DNA of 47,300 bases from Spartinivicinus poritis (GCF_028858535.1 NZ_JAPMOU010000042.1:1-47300); one strand, 5' to 3'. Shown: positions 29,101 to 44,100, counted from the first letter of the stretch. Program-made: numbers and translations. Notes: generated from the letters alone by a model not told the origin.

Positions 29101-32100
29101 GCTTTTCCAAGTCATGCTGGTACTTAATAGCCGTCAGCAGGCGATGCAACTAGAAAACATAAGTTGTACACCTATGCCGCTTACTGCCAGTCGAGCACAG
29201 TTTGATCTGATGTTGACGGTTGAAGAGCTGGAAGATGGCTTGGCGCTTGCCTGGGAATATAATACTGATCTGTTTCATGCTAATACGATTGAACAAATGG
29301 CGGTACAGTTTAATCGGTTGCTTGAAAGCATTATTCAGACACCTGAGCAACCGGTTTTATCACTTTCCCTATTAACGGAAGTCGCTGCGTGCCAAGTGTT
29401 AACGGAATGGAATAATACCGCCGTGGATTTCCCCGACCATAGTTGTATTCACCAGCTATTTGAAAAGCAGGTTGAGCAATCTCCTGATGCAGTGGCCATT
29501 CGATTTGAGCGACAGGCACTTACTTACCAAGCACTTAATGAGCGCGCTAATCAACTGGCAAATTATTTGGTGCAGCTTGAGGTTAAGCCGGATCAGTTAG
29601 TGGGCATTTGTCTCGAACGCTCTATTGATATGGTCGTTGCCATTTTAGCGGTGTTAAAAGCGGGTGGAGCCTATGTACCGCTAGACCCAAGCTACCCCAC
29701 AGACCGCTTGGCTTATATGCTAGAAGATAGCCAGGCAAGTGTGCTGATATCGCACTCAGGCCTGGTAAGCAAGTTGACCCTATCTGCAAATCAGCTTCTT
29801 TGTCTTGATGATGATCAGGTTCAGCAGCAGCTGACTTGTCAGCCTGTTGCAAACCCTGATATCCAGCGTATTGGCTTAACCGCGACACATTTGGCCTATG
29901 TGATTTATACCTCTGGTTCAACGGGTAAACCGAAAGGAGTGATGAATCAGCATCGCGGTCTAGTTAATCGAATTCACTGGATGCAAAAGCAGTTTGGTTT
30001 AAAGGCCACTGATAACGTCTTGCAGAAAACCCCATTTGGTTTCGATGTGTCCATTTGGGAGTACTGCTGGCCTCTGGTGACAGGTGCATCGGTGGTGATG
30101 GCAAAACCAGAAGGGCACAAAGACGTTGATTACTTGCTGGATACCATTGAGCAGGCAGGTATCACAGTCATGCACTTTGTGCCCCCGATGCTGGCGACTT
30201 TTATCGCTGATGGGCGCTATCAGCACCGAACTCCTAGCTTACGACTGGTGGTCTGTAGTGGTGAAGCGCTAGCGGTGGATGTGCAAAACCGTTTTCTGGC
30301 GAACCATCATGCTGAGCTTTACAACTTATATGGGCCCACAGAAGCAGCGATTGATGTGAGCTGCTGGCAGTGTCAGCCGAATTTTGTCGGGCGTTCAGTG
30401 CCCATCGGTAAGCCAATTGATAACACGCAACTGTATGTGTTGGATGCTCAGTTAAAACCGGTGCCCATCGGTGTTGTTGGTGAGCTGTTTATTGGTGGGA
30501 CTGGCCTGGCTAGAGGCTACTTTAACCGTGATGAGCTTACGGCTGAGCGGTTCTTGCCAAACCCCTTTGCCAAAGCAAACTCTGGCCAGGAGCCAAGAAT
30601 ATACCGGACAGGCGATCTTGCCCGCTGGTTGCCAGATGGCACGATTGAATACTTAGGTCGGATTGATCACCAGGTTAAATTGCGTGGCTTCCGGATTGAG
30701 CTGGGTGAAATTGAAACCCTATTGGGTAGTATCTCTGGTGTCAGCAATTGTGTGGTGATTGCCCGAGAAGATCAGCCAGGTGATAAGCGGCTGGTGGCTT
30801 ATGTAGTGCCCACAGCTAAAACGAAGGTGCCTACAGCCAAAATGAAGGTGCCCACAGCTCAATCACAGCACGAGCTTGCTGAAGGCGCTGCTGATGAAGC
30901 CGTTCTTGGTGAATCAGCTCTTAATGAAACAAAGTGGATTGCTTCACTGCAACAAACCCTGTCTGAACAGCTGCCAGATTATATGGTGCCAGTAGGCTGG
31001 GTTGTGCTAGATGCATTACCACTGACTCCCAATGGCAAGGTTGATCGAAAAGCGCTTCCTGCACCTAAGCTGCAAACAGCAACGCACTATGAAGCGCCAC
31101 AAACAACTACAGAAAAAGTGCTCGCCGCGCTGTGGCAACAGCTGCTTAACACTGAAGAACCAGTAGGGTGCCACGCTAATTTCTTTGCGTTGGGTGGTCA
31201 CTCTTTGCTCGCTATTCGCCTGATTGCTGAGCTGCGAGATCAATTCAAAAAAGAAGTTAATGTTCGGTGCATCTTTACTCATCCTACTCTCGCTTCACTC
31301 GCCCAGTTCATTGATAGCGCGCATCTGGATGAAGGTCAGGTACCTGCTATCACCAAAGTGGATCGCCAATCGCTGCTACCGCTGTCCTATGCGCAGCAAC
31401 GGCTCTGGTTTTTAACCCAACTGGAGGAAGACAGCAGCTTATACAATATGCCCATTGCTGTGCAGTTGTTGGGTGTGCTGAATATTGATGCACTAAATCA
31501 GGCATTGAATCAGTTGATCAGTAGGCATGAGAGTTTAAGAACCTGTTTCGCTGTTGAGGAGGGAGAGGCTTACCAGGTTATCCAGGCAGAGCTTGAAGCC
31601 TTTACCCTAAATCAGGTTGATCTTCAGCTGGCTGGGTGTGTAGACAAAGAGGGGACTGGCAAAGGTGGAGAGCAGCAGGCTCAACAGCTAGCCCAACTAC
31701 GATTGGCAGAGGCAGAGAAGCCGTTTGACTTACAACAAGGGCTAATGATTAGAGGGCAGTTAGTAGCCCTAGAACCTGAAAAACATGTGCTGCTGTTGAC
31801 ACTGCACCATATCGCAGGCGATGCCGTTTCACTGGATATTTTGATGGGTGAGCTTGAAAGCCTTTATCAAGCTTACTGCCTGGGAGAGGAAGCTCCATTG
31901 CCTGCTTTACCCATTCAATATGCAGACTATGCGGTTTGGCAGCGGAACTGGCTACAAGGTGACGTGCTACAGCAACAGCTAGATTACTGGGCAGCACAGC
32001 TCGTCGATCTTCCTGATGTGCACAGCCTGCCATTGGATATGCCTCGCCCGAAAGAACAAAGCTATGCGGGTGATATATATCAGCAAGCTGTACCTACGGA

Positions 32101-35100
32101 ATTAGCCGCATCTTTTAGAGATTTCTGCCAGGCTCAGAGCGTGACCCTATTTATGGGCTTACAAGCGGCTTTTGCCTTGCTACTCAGTCGCTACAGTGGT
32201 GAAACCGATATTGTAATGGGTACACCCGTTGCCAATCGTGAGCAGCTGGAGATTGAAGCGCTGGTTGGCTTCTTTGTGAATACCCTGGTGCTGCGCACTG
32301 ACCTGTCAGGTAATCCACAGTTCACTGAACTACTGGCCCGCTGCCGAGAAACGGCGTTGGATGCCTATGCCCATCAACAGGTGCCATTTGAACAGCTGGT
32401 TGAGGTGCTACAACCCAACCGTCACTTAAGTCACCATCCATTGTTCCAGGTGATGTTAGCGGTGCAAACCCAAGGTGCTGCCAAGCAACAGCTGGGTGAC
32501 TTGGTGCTAGAAGAGCTAGAGGAAACCAGCCCGACTGCTAAGTTTGATCTGACCTTGAATGTGCTGGATAGCCAGGCTGATGGGCAACTGACATTCTACT
32601 GGGAATACTGCACGGAGCTGTTTGCGGCAGACACCATTACCCGAATGTCTCAGCACTTAATCAACTTGTTGCAAAGCATCGTGAGTCAGCCAGCGCAAGC
32701 GATTCAGCAGTTGTCGATACTGACCCAAACAGAGCAGCAGGCACTGCTTGTCCAAGGACAAGCCGCTAAGCACTGGCCAATTAATCAGTGTATTCATGAG
32801 CAGGTAGAACAGCAGGCAGCGACAACTCCTGAAGCCATTGCCTTAGTGCTTGAAGGTGACACCCTGAGCTACGCTGAGCTCAACCAGCAGGCCAATCAGT
32901 TAGCCCATTGGCTGGTCCAGCAAGGAGTTGGCCCAGATGTATTGGTGGGCATGTGCTTAGAACGCTCCATGGCGATGATCGTCACTATCCTGGCGGTGCA
33001 TAAAGCGGGTGGAGCTTATGTGCCACTGGATGTCAGCTACCCAGTTGATCGTTTGAACTACATGGTTAGCGACAGCGGCTGTCAGCTGGTCATTACCGAA
33101 CGGGCTCAGCAAAGCAAACTGGAATCGGTAGAAGCTGACTCTGTGTACTGGGATGACTCTGCATTCCATAGCCAGCTGGCTGCACAGCCAGTCTCAAACT
33201 TGTCAGTGGCCCAAACGGGTGTCACGCCTAGCAACCTGGCTTATGTCATTTATACCTCAGGCTCTACGGGCAAGCCCAAAGGGGTAATGATTGAGCACCA
33301 GGCGTTGGTCAGCCATGTTCAAAGCATTGTGCAAGCCTATGGTATTACCGCCGAAGACCGGGTGCTGCAGTTCTCCAACATTGGCTTTGATGCGGCAGTG
33401 GAGCAGGTGTTTGAGGCACTCACAACAGGTGCCAGCCTTTATATTCGTCCTGCTGAGCTATGGACTTCGGCGGAGTTTGTCAGCTGGCTGCAAACTAACC
33501 CCATCACCATTACTGAATTCCCACCGATGTATGCCAAGGCACTGTTAGAGCCTGTGCTAACGGATACCGCTTTTTGGCAGGGAACCTCGCTGAGCCGATT
33601 AGTGGTCAGTGGTGATGTATTACCACCAGACTTTGCCGAAGGTTGGCTAACGGGCCCTGCCCAACAGCAATGCCAGTTAATCAATAACTACGGGCCGACG
33701 GAAACCACCATTTCATCGACGCTTTACTGGCTGAACGCAGGAAATGCGGATCAACCAGCAGGTGGTGGGGTGAGCGTGCCGATTGGTCGAGCCACTCTGG
33801 ATACTGAAGTGTATGTAGTGGATAGCCAGCAACAGCTAGTACCTGTTGGTGTACCCGGTGAGTTACTGATAGGCGGGGTTGGCCTGGCAAGGGGCTATTT
33901 GAATCGCCCTGAGCTGACGGCCGAGAAGTTTATGACGCATCCATTCAGTTCTGAGCCTGAAGCGCGTGTTTATCGCACGGGTGATCTGGTGCGCTGGCTA
34001 GCCAATGGTGAACTGGAGTTCTTTGGCCGACTGGATACCCAGGTCAAACTACGGGGCTTCCGGATTGAGCTGGGTGAGATTGAAACCGCGCTACGTCACC
34101 AGGACGCGGTGCATGATGCGGTGGTGTTGGTGCGTGAAGATGAGCCAGGCGATAAGCAGCTAGTAGCCTATGTGGTCCCAGCTGATGCAGCAACGATTAC
34201 CGCTGAACACTCGGCTTTTATCGACTTGTTGCGCCAGCAGCTCCAGGATCAGTTACCGGACTTTATGATTCCTGCCGCTTGGGTGGTATTGGCAGAGTTT
34301 CCGGTCAATGCAAACGGTAAATTGGATCGCAAAGCGTTACCGGCACCTGAGTATATGGCAGGTGATGATTATGTGGTACCAGCGACTGAAACGGAAGCGC
34401 AGCTGGCCGTGATCTGGCAGGAGGTATTGGAGCTCAATAATCCAGTCAGTGCTCAAGCCAACTTCTTTAAGTTAGGCGGGCACTCGTTGCTGGCTGTCAG
34501 GCTGGTGGCGAAGATAAGGGAGCTGTTTGGAGCCGAGTTATCCATTAAGCAGGTCTTTATCAGTGCCACGTTAGCCAATATGGCGAAAGAAATTGCCAGC
34601 CTAACGACTAGCTGTGCACCTGCGATTAAGCCTGTTGATCGCTCAGCGCCGCTACCCCTGTCCTTTGCTCAACAACGTCTCTGGTTTATTCAACAGCTGG
34701 AGGGTGGTGCTTTTTACAACATGCCTGGGGTGTATAAGCTGACTGGTCGTCTAAACAAACAGGCGCTATCAGATGCTTTAGCCACCATTGTTACTCGACA
34801 TGAAGTGCTGCGTACTTGTTTTATCGAGGAAAAAGGCCAAGCCCTCCAGCTGATTCAGGCAGCTCCTCAACAGCTGAACTTAAAGACGGTTGACTTAACC
34901 ACCCTGACGGCCAATCAGCGTGAATTGCAACTGAAGCGGCTGATTCAAATGGAAGCAGATAGACCTTTTGACCTTAGCCATGATCTGTTACTGCGTTGTC
35001 AGCTCATTAACCTGACTCAGAATGAGGCCGTTCTGTTGCTAACCATGCACCATATTGCCTCGGATGGCTGGTCTACCGATGTGCTATTGGCTGAGCTAAC

Positions 35101-38100
35101 CGCCTTATATCAAGCTTACTGTCAAGGTGAGTTAAGCCCATTACCTGCTTTACCCATTCAATACGCAGACTATGCGGTTTGGCAGCGAAACTGGCTACAA
35201 GGTGAAGTGCTACAGCAGCAGCTGGATTACTGGGCAGCACAGCTCGTTGGTCTTCCCGATGTGCACAGCCTGCCATTGGATAAACCTCGCCCTAAAGAAC
35301 AAAGCTATGTAGGTGCTTTGTGTCAGCAAGCCATCCCTGTGGAGTTGGCTTCTGCATTTAGAGAGTTTTGTCAGGCTCAGGGCGTGACCCTGTTTATGGG
35401 CTTACAAGCGGCTTTTGCCTTGCTACTCAGTCGCTACAGTGGTGAAACTGACATTGTGATGGGTACACCGGTAGCTAACCGTGAGCAGCTGGAGACTGAA
35501 GCGCTCATTGGCTTCTTTGTGAATACCCTGGTGCTGCGCACCGACCTGTCAGGCAACCCACAGTTCACTGAACTGTTGGCCCGCTGCCGAGAAACCGCTT
35601 TGGATGCCTATGCCCATCAGCAATTGCCATTTGAACAGCTGGTTGAGGTGCTACAACCCAGCCGTGAGTTAAGTCACCACCCTCTGTTTCAGGTTATGTT
35701 GCTGGTACAGGAGCAAGTAGTTGTAAAACAGCAGGTGGGAGAATTATTGGTAGAAGAGCTTGCTGAAGCAGCTCCTGTTGCAAAGTTTGATCTGAGCTTA
35801 AATATACTGGGTGATCAGGCCGGTGGGCTGGTTTGCTACTGGGAATATTGCATGGATTTATTTGAAGCGTCGACCATCGAGCGAATGGCAGCCAGCTTTA
35901 ATCAATTATTAATAAGCCTGTTAGCCAGCCCAGAACAAAATGTTTTTAGTTTACCGATGCTCAGTGCAGCGGAACAGCGGCGGTTATTAATGGATTATAA
36001 TAAGACAGCTGCTGAGTATCCAAAAGCAGTTAGTTTACCAGGGTTATTTGAAGCTCAAGTAGCCCGTACACCGGATGCCATTGCGGTGACCTTTAATAAT
36101 AAATCACTGACGTATGCCGCATTAAATCAACAGGCCAATCAATTAGCGGTTATTTTACAAGCTCAAGGGGTTGGGCCTGATCAGCTGGTTGGGGTGTATT
36201 TAGAGCGTTCTATCGACATGGTAGTGGCACTGTTAGCTACTGTGAAAGCGGGTGGGGCGTATGTGCCATTAGACCCCAACTATCCGCAGGATCGTATTCA
36301 ATACATGTTGGCAGATAGTGAGCCGGTGGTGGTGCTGACCAGTACAGCACTGCAAGCGACATTATCTGCAATGTCAGTCGCGGCCAACACCCTTTGCTTA
36401 GATGTCCCGACGATAAAGCAACAGCTCGGCAGCCAAGGATTTATCGAAAATCCAGTTGTGGCCGGTTTTACTGCACAACATTTGGCGTATGTGATTTATA
36501 CGTCAGGTTCTACTGGTAAACCAAAAGGGATTGCGATTGAGCACCAGTCACTGGTGAATTTTTTATTGTCCATGCAGCAACAACCAGGTTTAACCGTAGG
36601 CGATAGACTATTAGCGGTGACATCTATTTGTTTTGATATTCACACGTTAGAACTGTATTTACCGTTAATTACCGGTGGAGAATTAGTTGTCGCTGGCTCA
36701 GCCGATACGCTCAACCCTGATGCATTAACGAATTTATTAGAGCGTCATCAGGTCAATGTCATGCAAGCCACGCCAGCGACTTGGCAAATGCTAATTAGTA
36801 ACGGCTGGCAACCCAGTGTTAATTTAAAAATGATCTGTGGTGGTGAGGCATTAAATAGTGCGTTAAAAACCGCGCTACAGCCGGAAGATTCGATTGAATT
36901 ATGGAATGTATACGGTCCTACTGAAACGACAGTTTGGTCGTCGGTTCAGCGGTTAACAGCGAAACAAACGGCAATTACGATTGGCCATCCGATTGCTAAT
37001 ACCCAGTTTTATATCGTCAATTCGCAAATGCAGCCGGTACCTGAAGGAGTAACCGGTGAATTATATATTGGCGGGGATGGGCTAGCCCGTGGCTATTTAA
37101 ATCGACCGAAATTAACCGAAGAACGGTTTGTGCTAAATCCTTTTAATGATGACCCCAATAGTCGGTTATACCGCACCGGTGATGTGGCCCGTTGGCTGGC
37201 CAATGGTGAAGTAGACTATATCGGTCGTATTGATCACCAAGTAAAAATCCGCGGTTTTCGAATCGAACTGGGTGAGATTGAAGCGGCACTGTTATCCCAT
37301 GAAGCGGTCAGTGAAGCAGTCACCTGCGATGTACTGAATGAGGAACAAACAGATCGACAACTGGTGAGTTATCTTGTATTGGCCAGTACTGCTGATGGTG
37401 ATAAACAAGTAGTTGAAGCCTCTATATACGACCACGTAAAAGCACAGTTACCGGCCTATATGGTGCCATCAGCGTTGGTGGTATTGGATAAACTGCCATT
37501 AACGCCCAATGGTAAAGTGGATCGCAAGGCATTACCAAAACCAACGTTGCAGCAGGTTCAACAAGTCTATATTGCACCGGAAACAGCTACGGAAGAAAAA
37601 CTGGCAGGGCTTTGGGCTGATGTTTTAGGGATAAAAGAACCCATCAGTCGTGAAGCCAATTTCTTTGAGCTAGGCGGACACTCTCTAGTTGCGATACGTC
37701 TGCTGGCAGTTATTAGAGACGCTTTTGATCTCTCTTTAACCGTCAAATCTATATTTACTACACCAGTGTTACGTGATTTTGCAGCGCAGCTTGAAAAAGC
37801 CCAACCTGAAGCATTAGAAGTCCATAAGCTACCAACACTACAAGAGCAGGTTAGACCTTCCCAAATACCGTTGTCTTATGCCCAGCAGCGTTTATGGTTT
37901 GTCCATCAAATGGAAGGTGGCAGTCAGCAATATCACATGCCAGCGTCTTTGCAGCTTAAAGGTGTCACTCGCTCAGATATCTTAAGAACAGCGCTGACGT
38001 TGCTGGTTGATCGTCATGAGGTACTCAGAACCACATACCATAACAATGACAATGGTATCGCTTATCAAAAGGTTAACTCAGCACCTGAAGTATTCCCGCT

Positions 38101-41100
38101 TGTTGAAGTGGATTTATCAGGGCTTTCTGATACAGAGCAAGCACAAGAAGTGGCTTGCTATCAGCAGACATTTACAGAGAAGGGCTTTAACTTAAGTGAA
38201 GACCTGATGTTCCGTGTGGCCTGGCTGAAGCTCAGTGAGAGTGAGTCCGTGTTACTGTTTGTCATGCACCATATTGCCTCTGATGGGTGGTCTGCGGATG
38301 TATTTATTACTGAGCTTAGCCAGTGCTATAACGCCCTTTGTTTAGGCAGTCAGCCTCAGTTAGCACCACTACCCCTCCAATATGCTGATTATGCAATCTG
38401 GCAGCGAGCGTGGTTGCAGGGGGATTACCTTGATGATCATCTGACTTATTGGCGACAACAGCTGTCAGGTGCACCCGATATTCATAGTTTGCCATTAGAT
38501 AAACCACGGCCAGCGGTGCAGGTGTATACCGGTGATGTAGTTGAGACACAGCTAACCAGTCAATTGACTAGCCGCTTTGTTGAGTTGTGCCAGAAGCAGG
38601 GTGCTACCTTGTTTATGGGCTTGAATACAGTGCTTTCACTGTTGCTCAGTCGCTACAGTGGTGATCAGGATATTCTGATTGGTACACCCGTTGCCAACCG
38701 TGACCAATTAGAGCTCTCGTCGCTGGTTGGTTTCTTCGTCAATAACTTGGTTATTCGTACCCAAGTCGATCTTAATCACTCATTTATCGAGTTATTAACG
38801 CAAACCCGGACAACGGCACTAGAAGCTTATGAGCATCAGCAAGTGTCGTTTGAGCATTTGGTTGAAGCGATTCAGCCGAATCGGCACCTCAGTCATCATC
38901 CGTTGTTCCAAGTCATGTTGGCGGTGCAAAACACCCCAGCAGGTAAACTGGAGCTGAATGAGGTTGATTGGGAAAATATACCTGCCAAAACCACAGTAAC
39001 CGCATTTGATCTGACTCTGAATGTTGAGGAAACCGCCCAAGGTTTAGGATTGAGCTGGGAGTACAACACCAGCCTGTTTGAAAGATCAACCATTGCCAGA
39101 ATGGCAGAGCACTTCGCGGTGTTGCTGGAAAATATTGTGGTAGCCCCATCTGCACCAGCCCACCAGCTTCAATGTATCAATGTAGAGGAGCAGCAACAAC
39201 TGCTAGCCCTCGGTCATACTGAATTGACACCAGAGCATACTGGTGTCAGTGGGCTATGTATTCAGCAGTTATTTGAGCAGCAGGTTAAAGTCAGACCTGA
39301 TAGCACGGCCCTGCGCTTTGATACGCAAACGGTTAGTTATGCTGAGCTGAATCGTCGGGCTAACCAATTAGCGCATTACCTGGTTGAGCAGGGCATTAAA
39401 CCTGACAGTTTAGTGGGTATCTGCTGTGAGCGTTCGATTGAGCTTATCGTTTCACTGCTAGGTGTGTTGAAGGCAGGAGGTGCTTATGTGCCGCTTGATC
39501 CAACCTATCCAGAAGAGCGCCTGTCGTACATGATCAGTAATAGCGGACTATCACTGGTGATTACGCAGCAGCATCTCATTAAGCAGTTACCTGTGGAGCC
39601 ATCGCTTAACCTGTTGGTAATTGATCAATCTGATACGACTCAGCAACTGGAAAACTATCCACAAACCAATACTGCACCTGCCACCCTTGGTCTTGAGCCA
39701 AGTCATCTGGCCTATGTAATTTATACCTCTGGCTCAACTGGTAAGCCGAAGGGGGTGATGCTGCAGCATGCAGGGCTAGTCAACTTAGCTATTAGCCAGC
39801 AGCAGTTCTTTCAAATTAAAAACAGTAGCCGTGTATTGCAGTTTGCTTCCTTTAGTTTTGATGCTGCGACATTTGAGTGGGCAGGTGCTCTGAATGCTGG
39901 CGCTGAGTTGGTTCTAGTGAGCCAGGAAGTGGTTCAATCGGCAGAGTTATTAACCGAAGTTGTTAATCAACAGCAAGTCACTCATACCACACTCCCTCCC
40001 AGCCTATTGTCGGTATTGGATATTAATGAGTGGCAAGGGGTCGATCATTTATTGGTGGCCGGAGAACATTGCCCATTACCACTCGTACAGCAGTGGTCAG
40101 TTGGTCGTCACATGGTTAATGGCTATGGTCCATCTGAGTCAACAGTATGTACAACAGCTGCGGCACTGGCTCCGGAAAACATACAGGTTGCCATTGGCAG
40201 GCCTCTTCCTGGAATAAATGTCTATGTACTGGACTCACATCGTCAGCTAGTACCTCAGGGTGTGATTGGAGAGCTTTATATCAGTGGTACAGGCCTTGCC
40301 CGAGGCTATCTCAATAGATCAGATTTGACGGCAGAGCGCTTTATTCAAAGCCCGCTTGACCCTGATGTCACACTTTATCGGACTGGGGATTTAGTCCGCT
40401 GGCTACCGAGTGGCGAGCTAGAATTCCAGGGACGTGTTGACCATCAAGTGAAGTTGCGAGGCTTCCGGATTGAACTGGAAGAGGTAACGTCAGCGTTACT
40501 GAAGCAGCCTCTGGTGAAGGAAGCGTATGTGATGGTTAGAGAGGATCAGGCTGGGGATAAACGGCTTGTTGCTTACTGGACCAGCGCTGACGATGCAGCT
40601 GAAGAGAATGCAACAGCCACCTTACGACAATTACTTAAGCAACAGTTACCAGGGTATATGATTCCCTCGGCATTTGTTCCGCTGGATAAGCTGCCACTGA
40701 ACCCCAATGGTAAGGTTGAGCGAAAACAGTTACCTATTCCTGATTACAGCCTCATGAGTGATAACTATCAGGCCGCGCAAACCGCTGCTGAGATGGCGCT
40801 TTGTGAGGTTTGGCAAAATGTTTTAGGCATTAGCCAGGTTGGCGTTAACGATAATTTCTTTGCCTTAGGCGGTGATTCTATTTTAGCCATTCAGGTGGCC
40901 TCACAAGCTAAACAGGCAGGTTATCAGCTAGCAACGCGACAGTTATTTGAGCACCAAACAATTGCCGAGCTGGCACTGTATGTTGAAGAAGTCACCAATA
41001 CCGCTTCACAGCAATCAGTTAAAGGTGAGCAGCTGCTGTTACCGATTCAGCAGCACTTTTTTACGGGTGATCAGGCTGACCTATATCACTTCAACCAAGC

Positions 41101-44100
41101 TCAGTGGTTGACAGTACCCAGTGGTGTTAATGAGCCAGCACTGCTTCAGCTCTTAGCTGCTTTATACCAGCGTCATGATGTGCTGCGCCTGGCTTTTGTT
41201 CAGCAGGAGGGGCAATGGCAAGGTCATTATTTGGAAGACTATCAACACCGTATAACGGAGTCCCTATGGATAGAAGACTGCCGTGACTTAGCAGAAAGTG
41301 TGCTGCCAGACCATATAGCTGCTTTGGCAGAAAAAGCCCAAGCGAGCTTAAGCCTGGGGCAAGAAGGCACACTGTGTCGTTGGGTTTGGTGTCAGTTGCC
41401 GGAAGGGCTGCCAGATCAGCTGCTTTGGGTGATGCACCACTTGATTGTGGACGGAGTATCCTGGCGAATTCTGATTCAAGACTGGGAGCAAGGGCTGGAA
41501 AGGTGGCTTCAACAGCAACCCATTCAGCTGCTAGATAAAACCCATAGTTATCAACAGTGGGGACAGTTGCTTCATGACTACAGTGAGTCAGGAGTATTGG
41601 CTGATGAGCGGGATTATTGGCTGAAAGTGCTTAATACACCAGTTAAGCCATTGCCTCTGCATCAACACCTTCCTGAAGAATCGTTGGAGCAAAACCGCCA
41701 GACTGTAATGGTTAAACTGGATAGCTCCCTTACTAAACAACTGTTAGGTGAAGCTAACCAGTGCTATCACACCCAGATTAATGACTTGCTGCTGACGGCA
41801 TTGCTGGAGGCATTGACCATTTGGGATGGCGATAAGTCGATTCGTATTGATCTGGAAGGGCATGGCAGGGAAGTTGATCTACCTGGTTTAACTAAGAATA
41901 TTGATCTTAGTCAGACCGTGGGTTGGTTTACCAGCCTCTATCCAGTGGTATTAACCAAGGAGCCTTCTGTCAAAGACTTAAACCATAGTTGGGGCATGCT
42001 GATTCAGGGTGTTAAAGAGCAGCTAAGGGCAGTACCAAATAAAGGCATTGGTTTTGGTTTGTTGCGTTACCTTGCACACGACCCTGAAATTGTTAAAGCA
42101 CATGTTTCATCTGAAATCGTGTTTAACTACCTGGGTCAATTCACTGCTGACACTGACGAGCAGGCAGATGCCAGCCCGTTTAATCACCTGGGACGAGAGG
42201 TGAGTGCTCGCCGGGTCAGGGAGCATCGCTTAGAAATAACAGGCATCGTCGTTAACGATGAACTTGAGTTTAGCTTTGGCTTTGACCCGCGAGAATTGCC
42301 AGCTGACTTACCACAAAGCCTGGCCAACTATTATCTGGTTTGCTTAACCAAACTCATCAGCCACTGTCTTAACCGCAAGGGTGGGCATACGCCATCAGAC
42401 TTTGCCCTGGTTAATTTGAGTGCTGAACAAATAGGTTTGCTTGACAGTACTTACCCTGAGTTTGTTGATATCTATCCCAGTACGCCAATGCAGCAAGGGC
42501 TACTGATGCACAGCAGTCTGGAGTCTGCATCTGGGATGTATATGTGCCAACAGCAGCTAGTGTTTGAAGGCCTCAATAAACAACGGTTTAAACAGGCTTG
42601 GGAACGGTTGGTAGCACGCCATGATATCTTGCGTACAGGGTTTACCGAGATAAACGATGGCGAGCTGTTACAAGTGGTGCATCAGCAGGTTGATTTACCC
42701 TGGCAAGTGCTTGATTGGCGGCAAGCAACGGCAGAGCAACAAGCACAGCAACTGGGCGAACTACTTAAACTGGAGCGGACTACACCCTTTACCGTTGATC
42801 ACCCACCATTAATGCGCTTTGTCTTGGTGCAGGAGTCTGATAATCGTTGTCGGTTTATCTGGACTAACCATCATGCGCTCCTTGATGGCTGGTGTTTACC
42901 GATGGTGTTTGAGGAGGTGCTTAGCCATTACTTAGCACTAACTGCTGGTGAAGATGCTGTACTTCCGGCGGCTGTTCCATATCGGCACTATATAAGCTGG
43001 TTATCCAGTCAGACTCAAGATGAGGCAAAGGCCTACTGGCAGGATTATTTAGCTGAGTTTGCGGCACCCACTCAGCTTGATCTGATAACTGAACAGCCTG
43101 CAGGCAGTGTCACAGCTGAAGGTGCTGAGCTCAGTTGCCTGTTGAGTCAGCAGTTAAGTGAGCAACTGGTACAATTAGCCAAACAGGCACAAGTGACATT
43201 GAGCACTGTTGTTCAAGGTGCTTGGGCGTTGCTGATGAGCTGGTATAGCGGTGATCAGGATGTGGTATTTGGCTGCACCCGTTCTGGGCGTAACATCCAG
43301 TTGCCTGGTGTTGAACGAATGATGGGGCTGTTCATTAATAGTCTGCCAGTCAGAGTTGTTGTCGATGATCTCTCTCAGCCTGTCAAAGTATGGCTGCAAG
43401 CTATTCACCTGTCACAAAAGGATCACGATCGTTTTTGTCATAGTGCACTAACCGATATTCAGCAGTGGAGTGACCTCAGTTCTGGAGAGGCTTTATTCAA
43501 CACTTTGGTGGTTGTGGAAAACTACCCTGTCGAAAAAGCACTTGCACAAGATGAGCAAACGCCGCATCAACCAAAGCTGATTGAGTCGATTGGCGAAGAG
43601 CAAACCAGTTACCCCATTACGCTAACGGTAATGCCTGATGAAATTATTGAGGTTAAATGGCTTTATCAGCCTCAGCAGGTAGCAACGTCCAGCATTAAGC
43701 AGGTAGCTGAACACTTTGAACAGCTGTTGAAAGCGATGGTAGAAAATATTAACCAGCCTTTGGCAGCGCTTTCATTGCTGACTCAACAGGAGCAACAGCA
43801 ATTACATGACTGGAATCAAACCCGTAGGGAATACCCAAGGCAGCTTAATTTAGCTGAGCTGTTTGCTTTGGCGGTAAGCCAGTCACCAAGCCGTATTGCG
43901 CTGGTGTATAGAGAGCAGCAGCTTAGCTATCAAGTGCTTGATCAACAGGCTAACCAGCTGGCTAACTATCTGGTTAGCCAAGGTGTTCAGCTTGGGCAGT
44001 TAATCGGGTTATGTGTAGAACGATCTGTAGAATCTGTGGTTGCGCTACTGGCTATTGTAAAAGCCGGTGCAGCCTATGTGCCGCTGGACCCTGATTATCC

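Noticed and set aside
25352-30868. CRISPR array
   Set aside because: Repeat units are 12 and 21 bp, directly adjacent without spacers and in frame inside NRPS domains.
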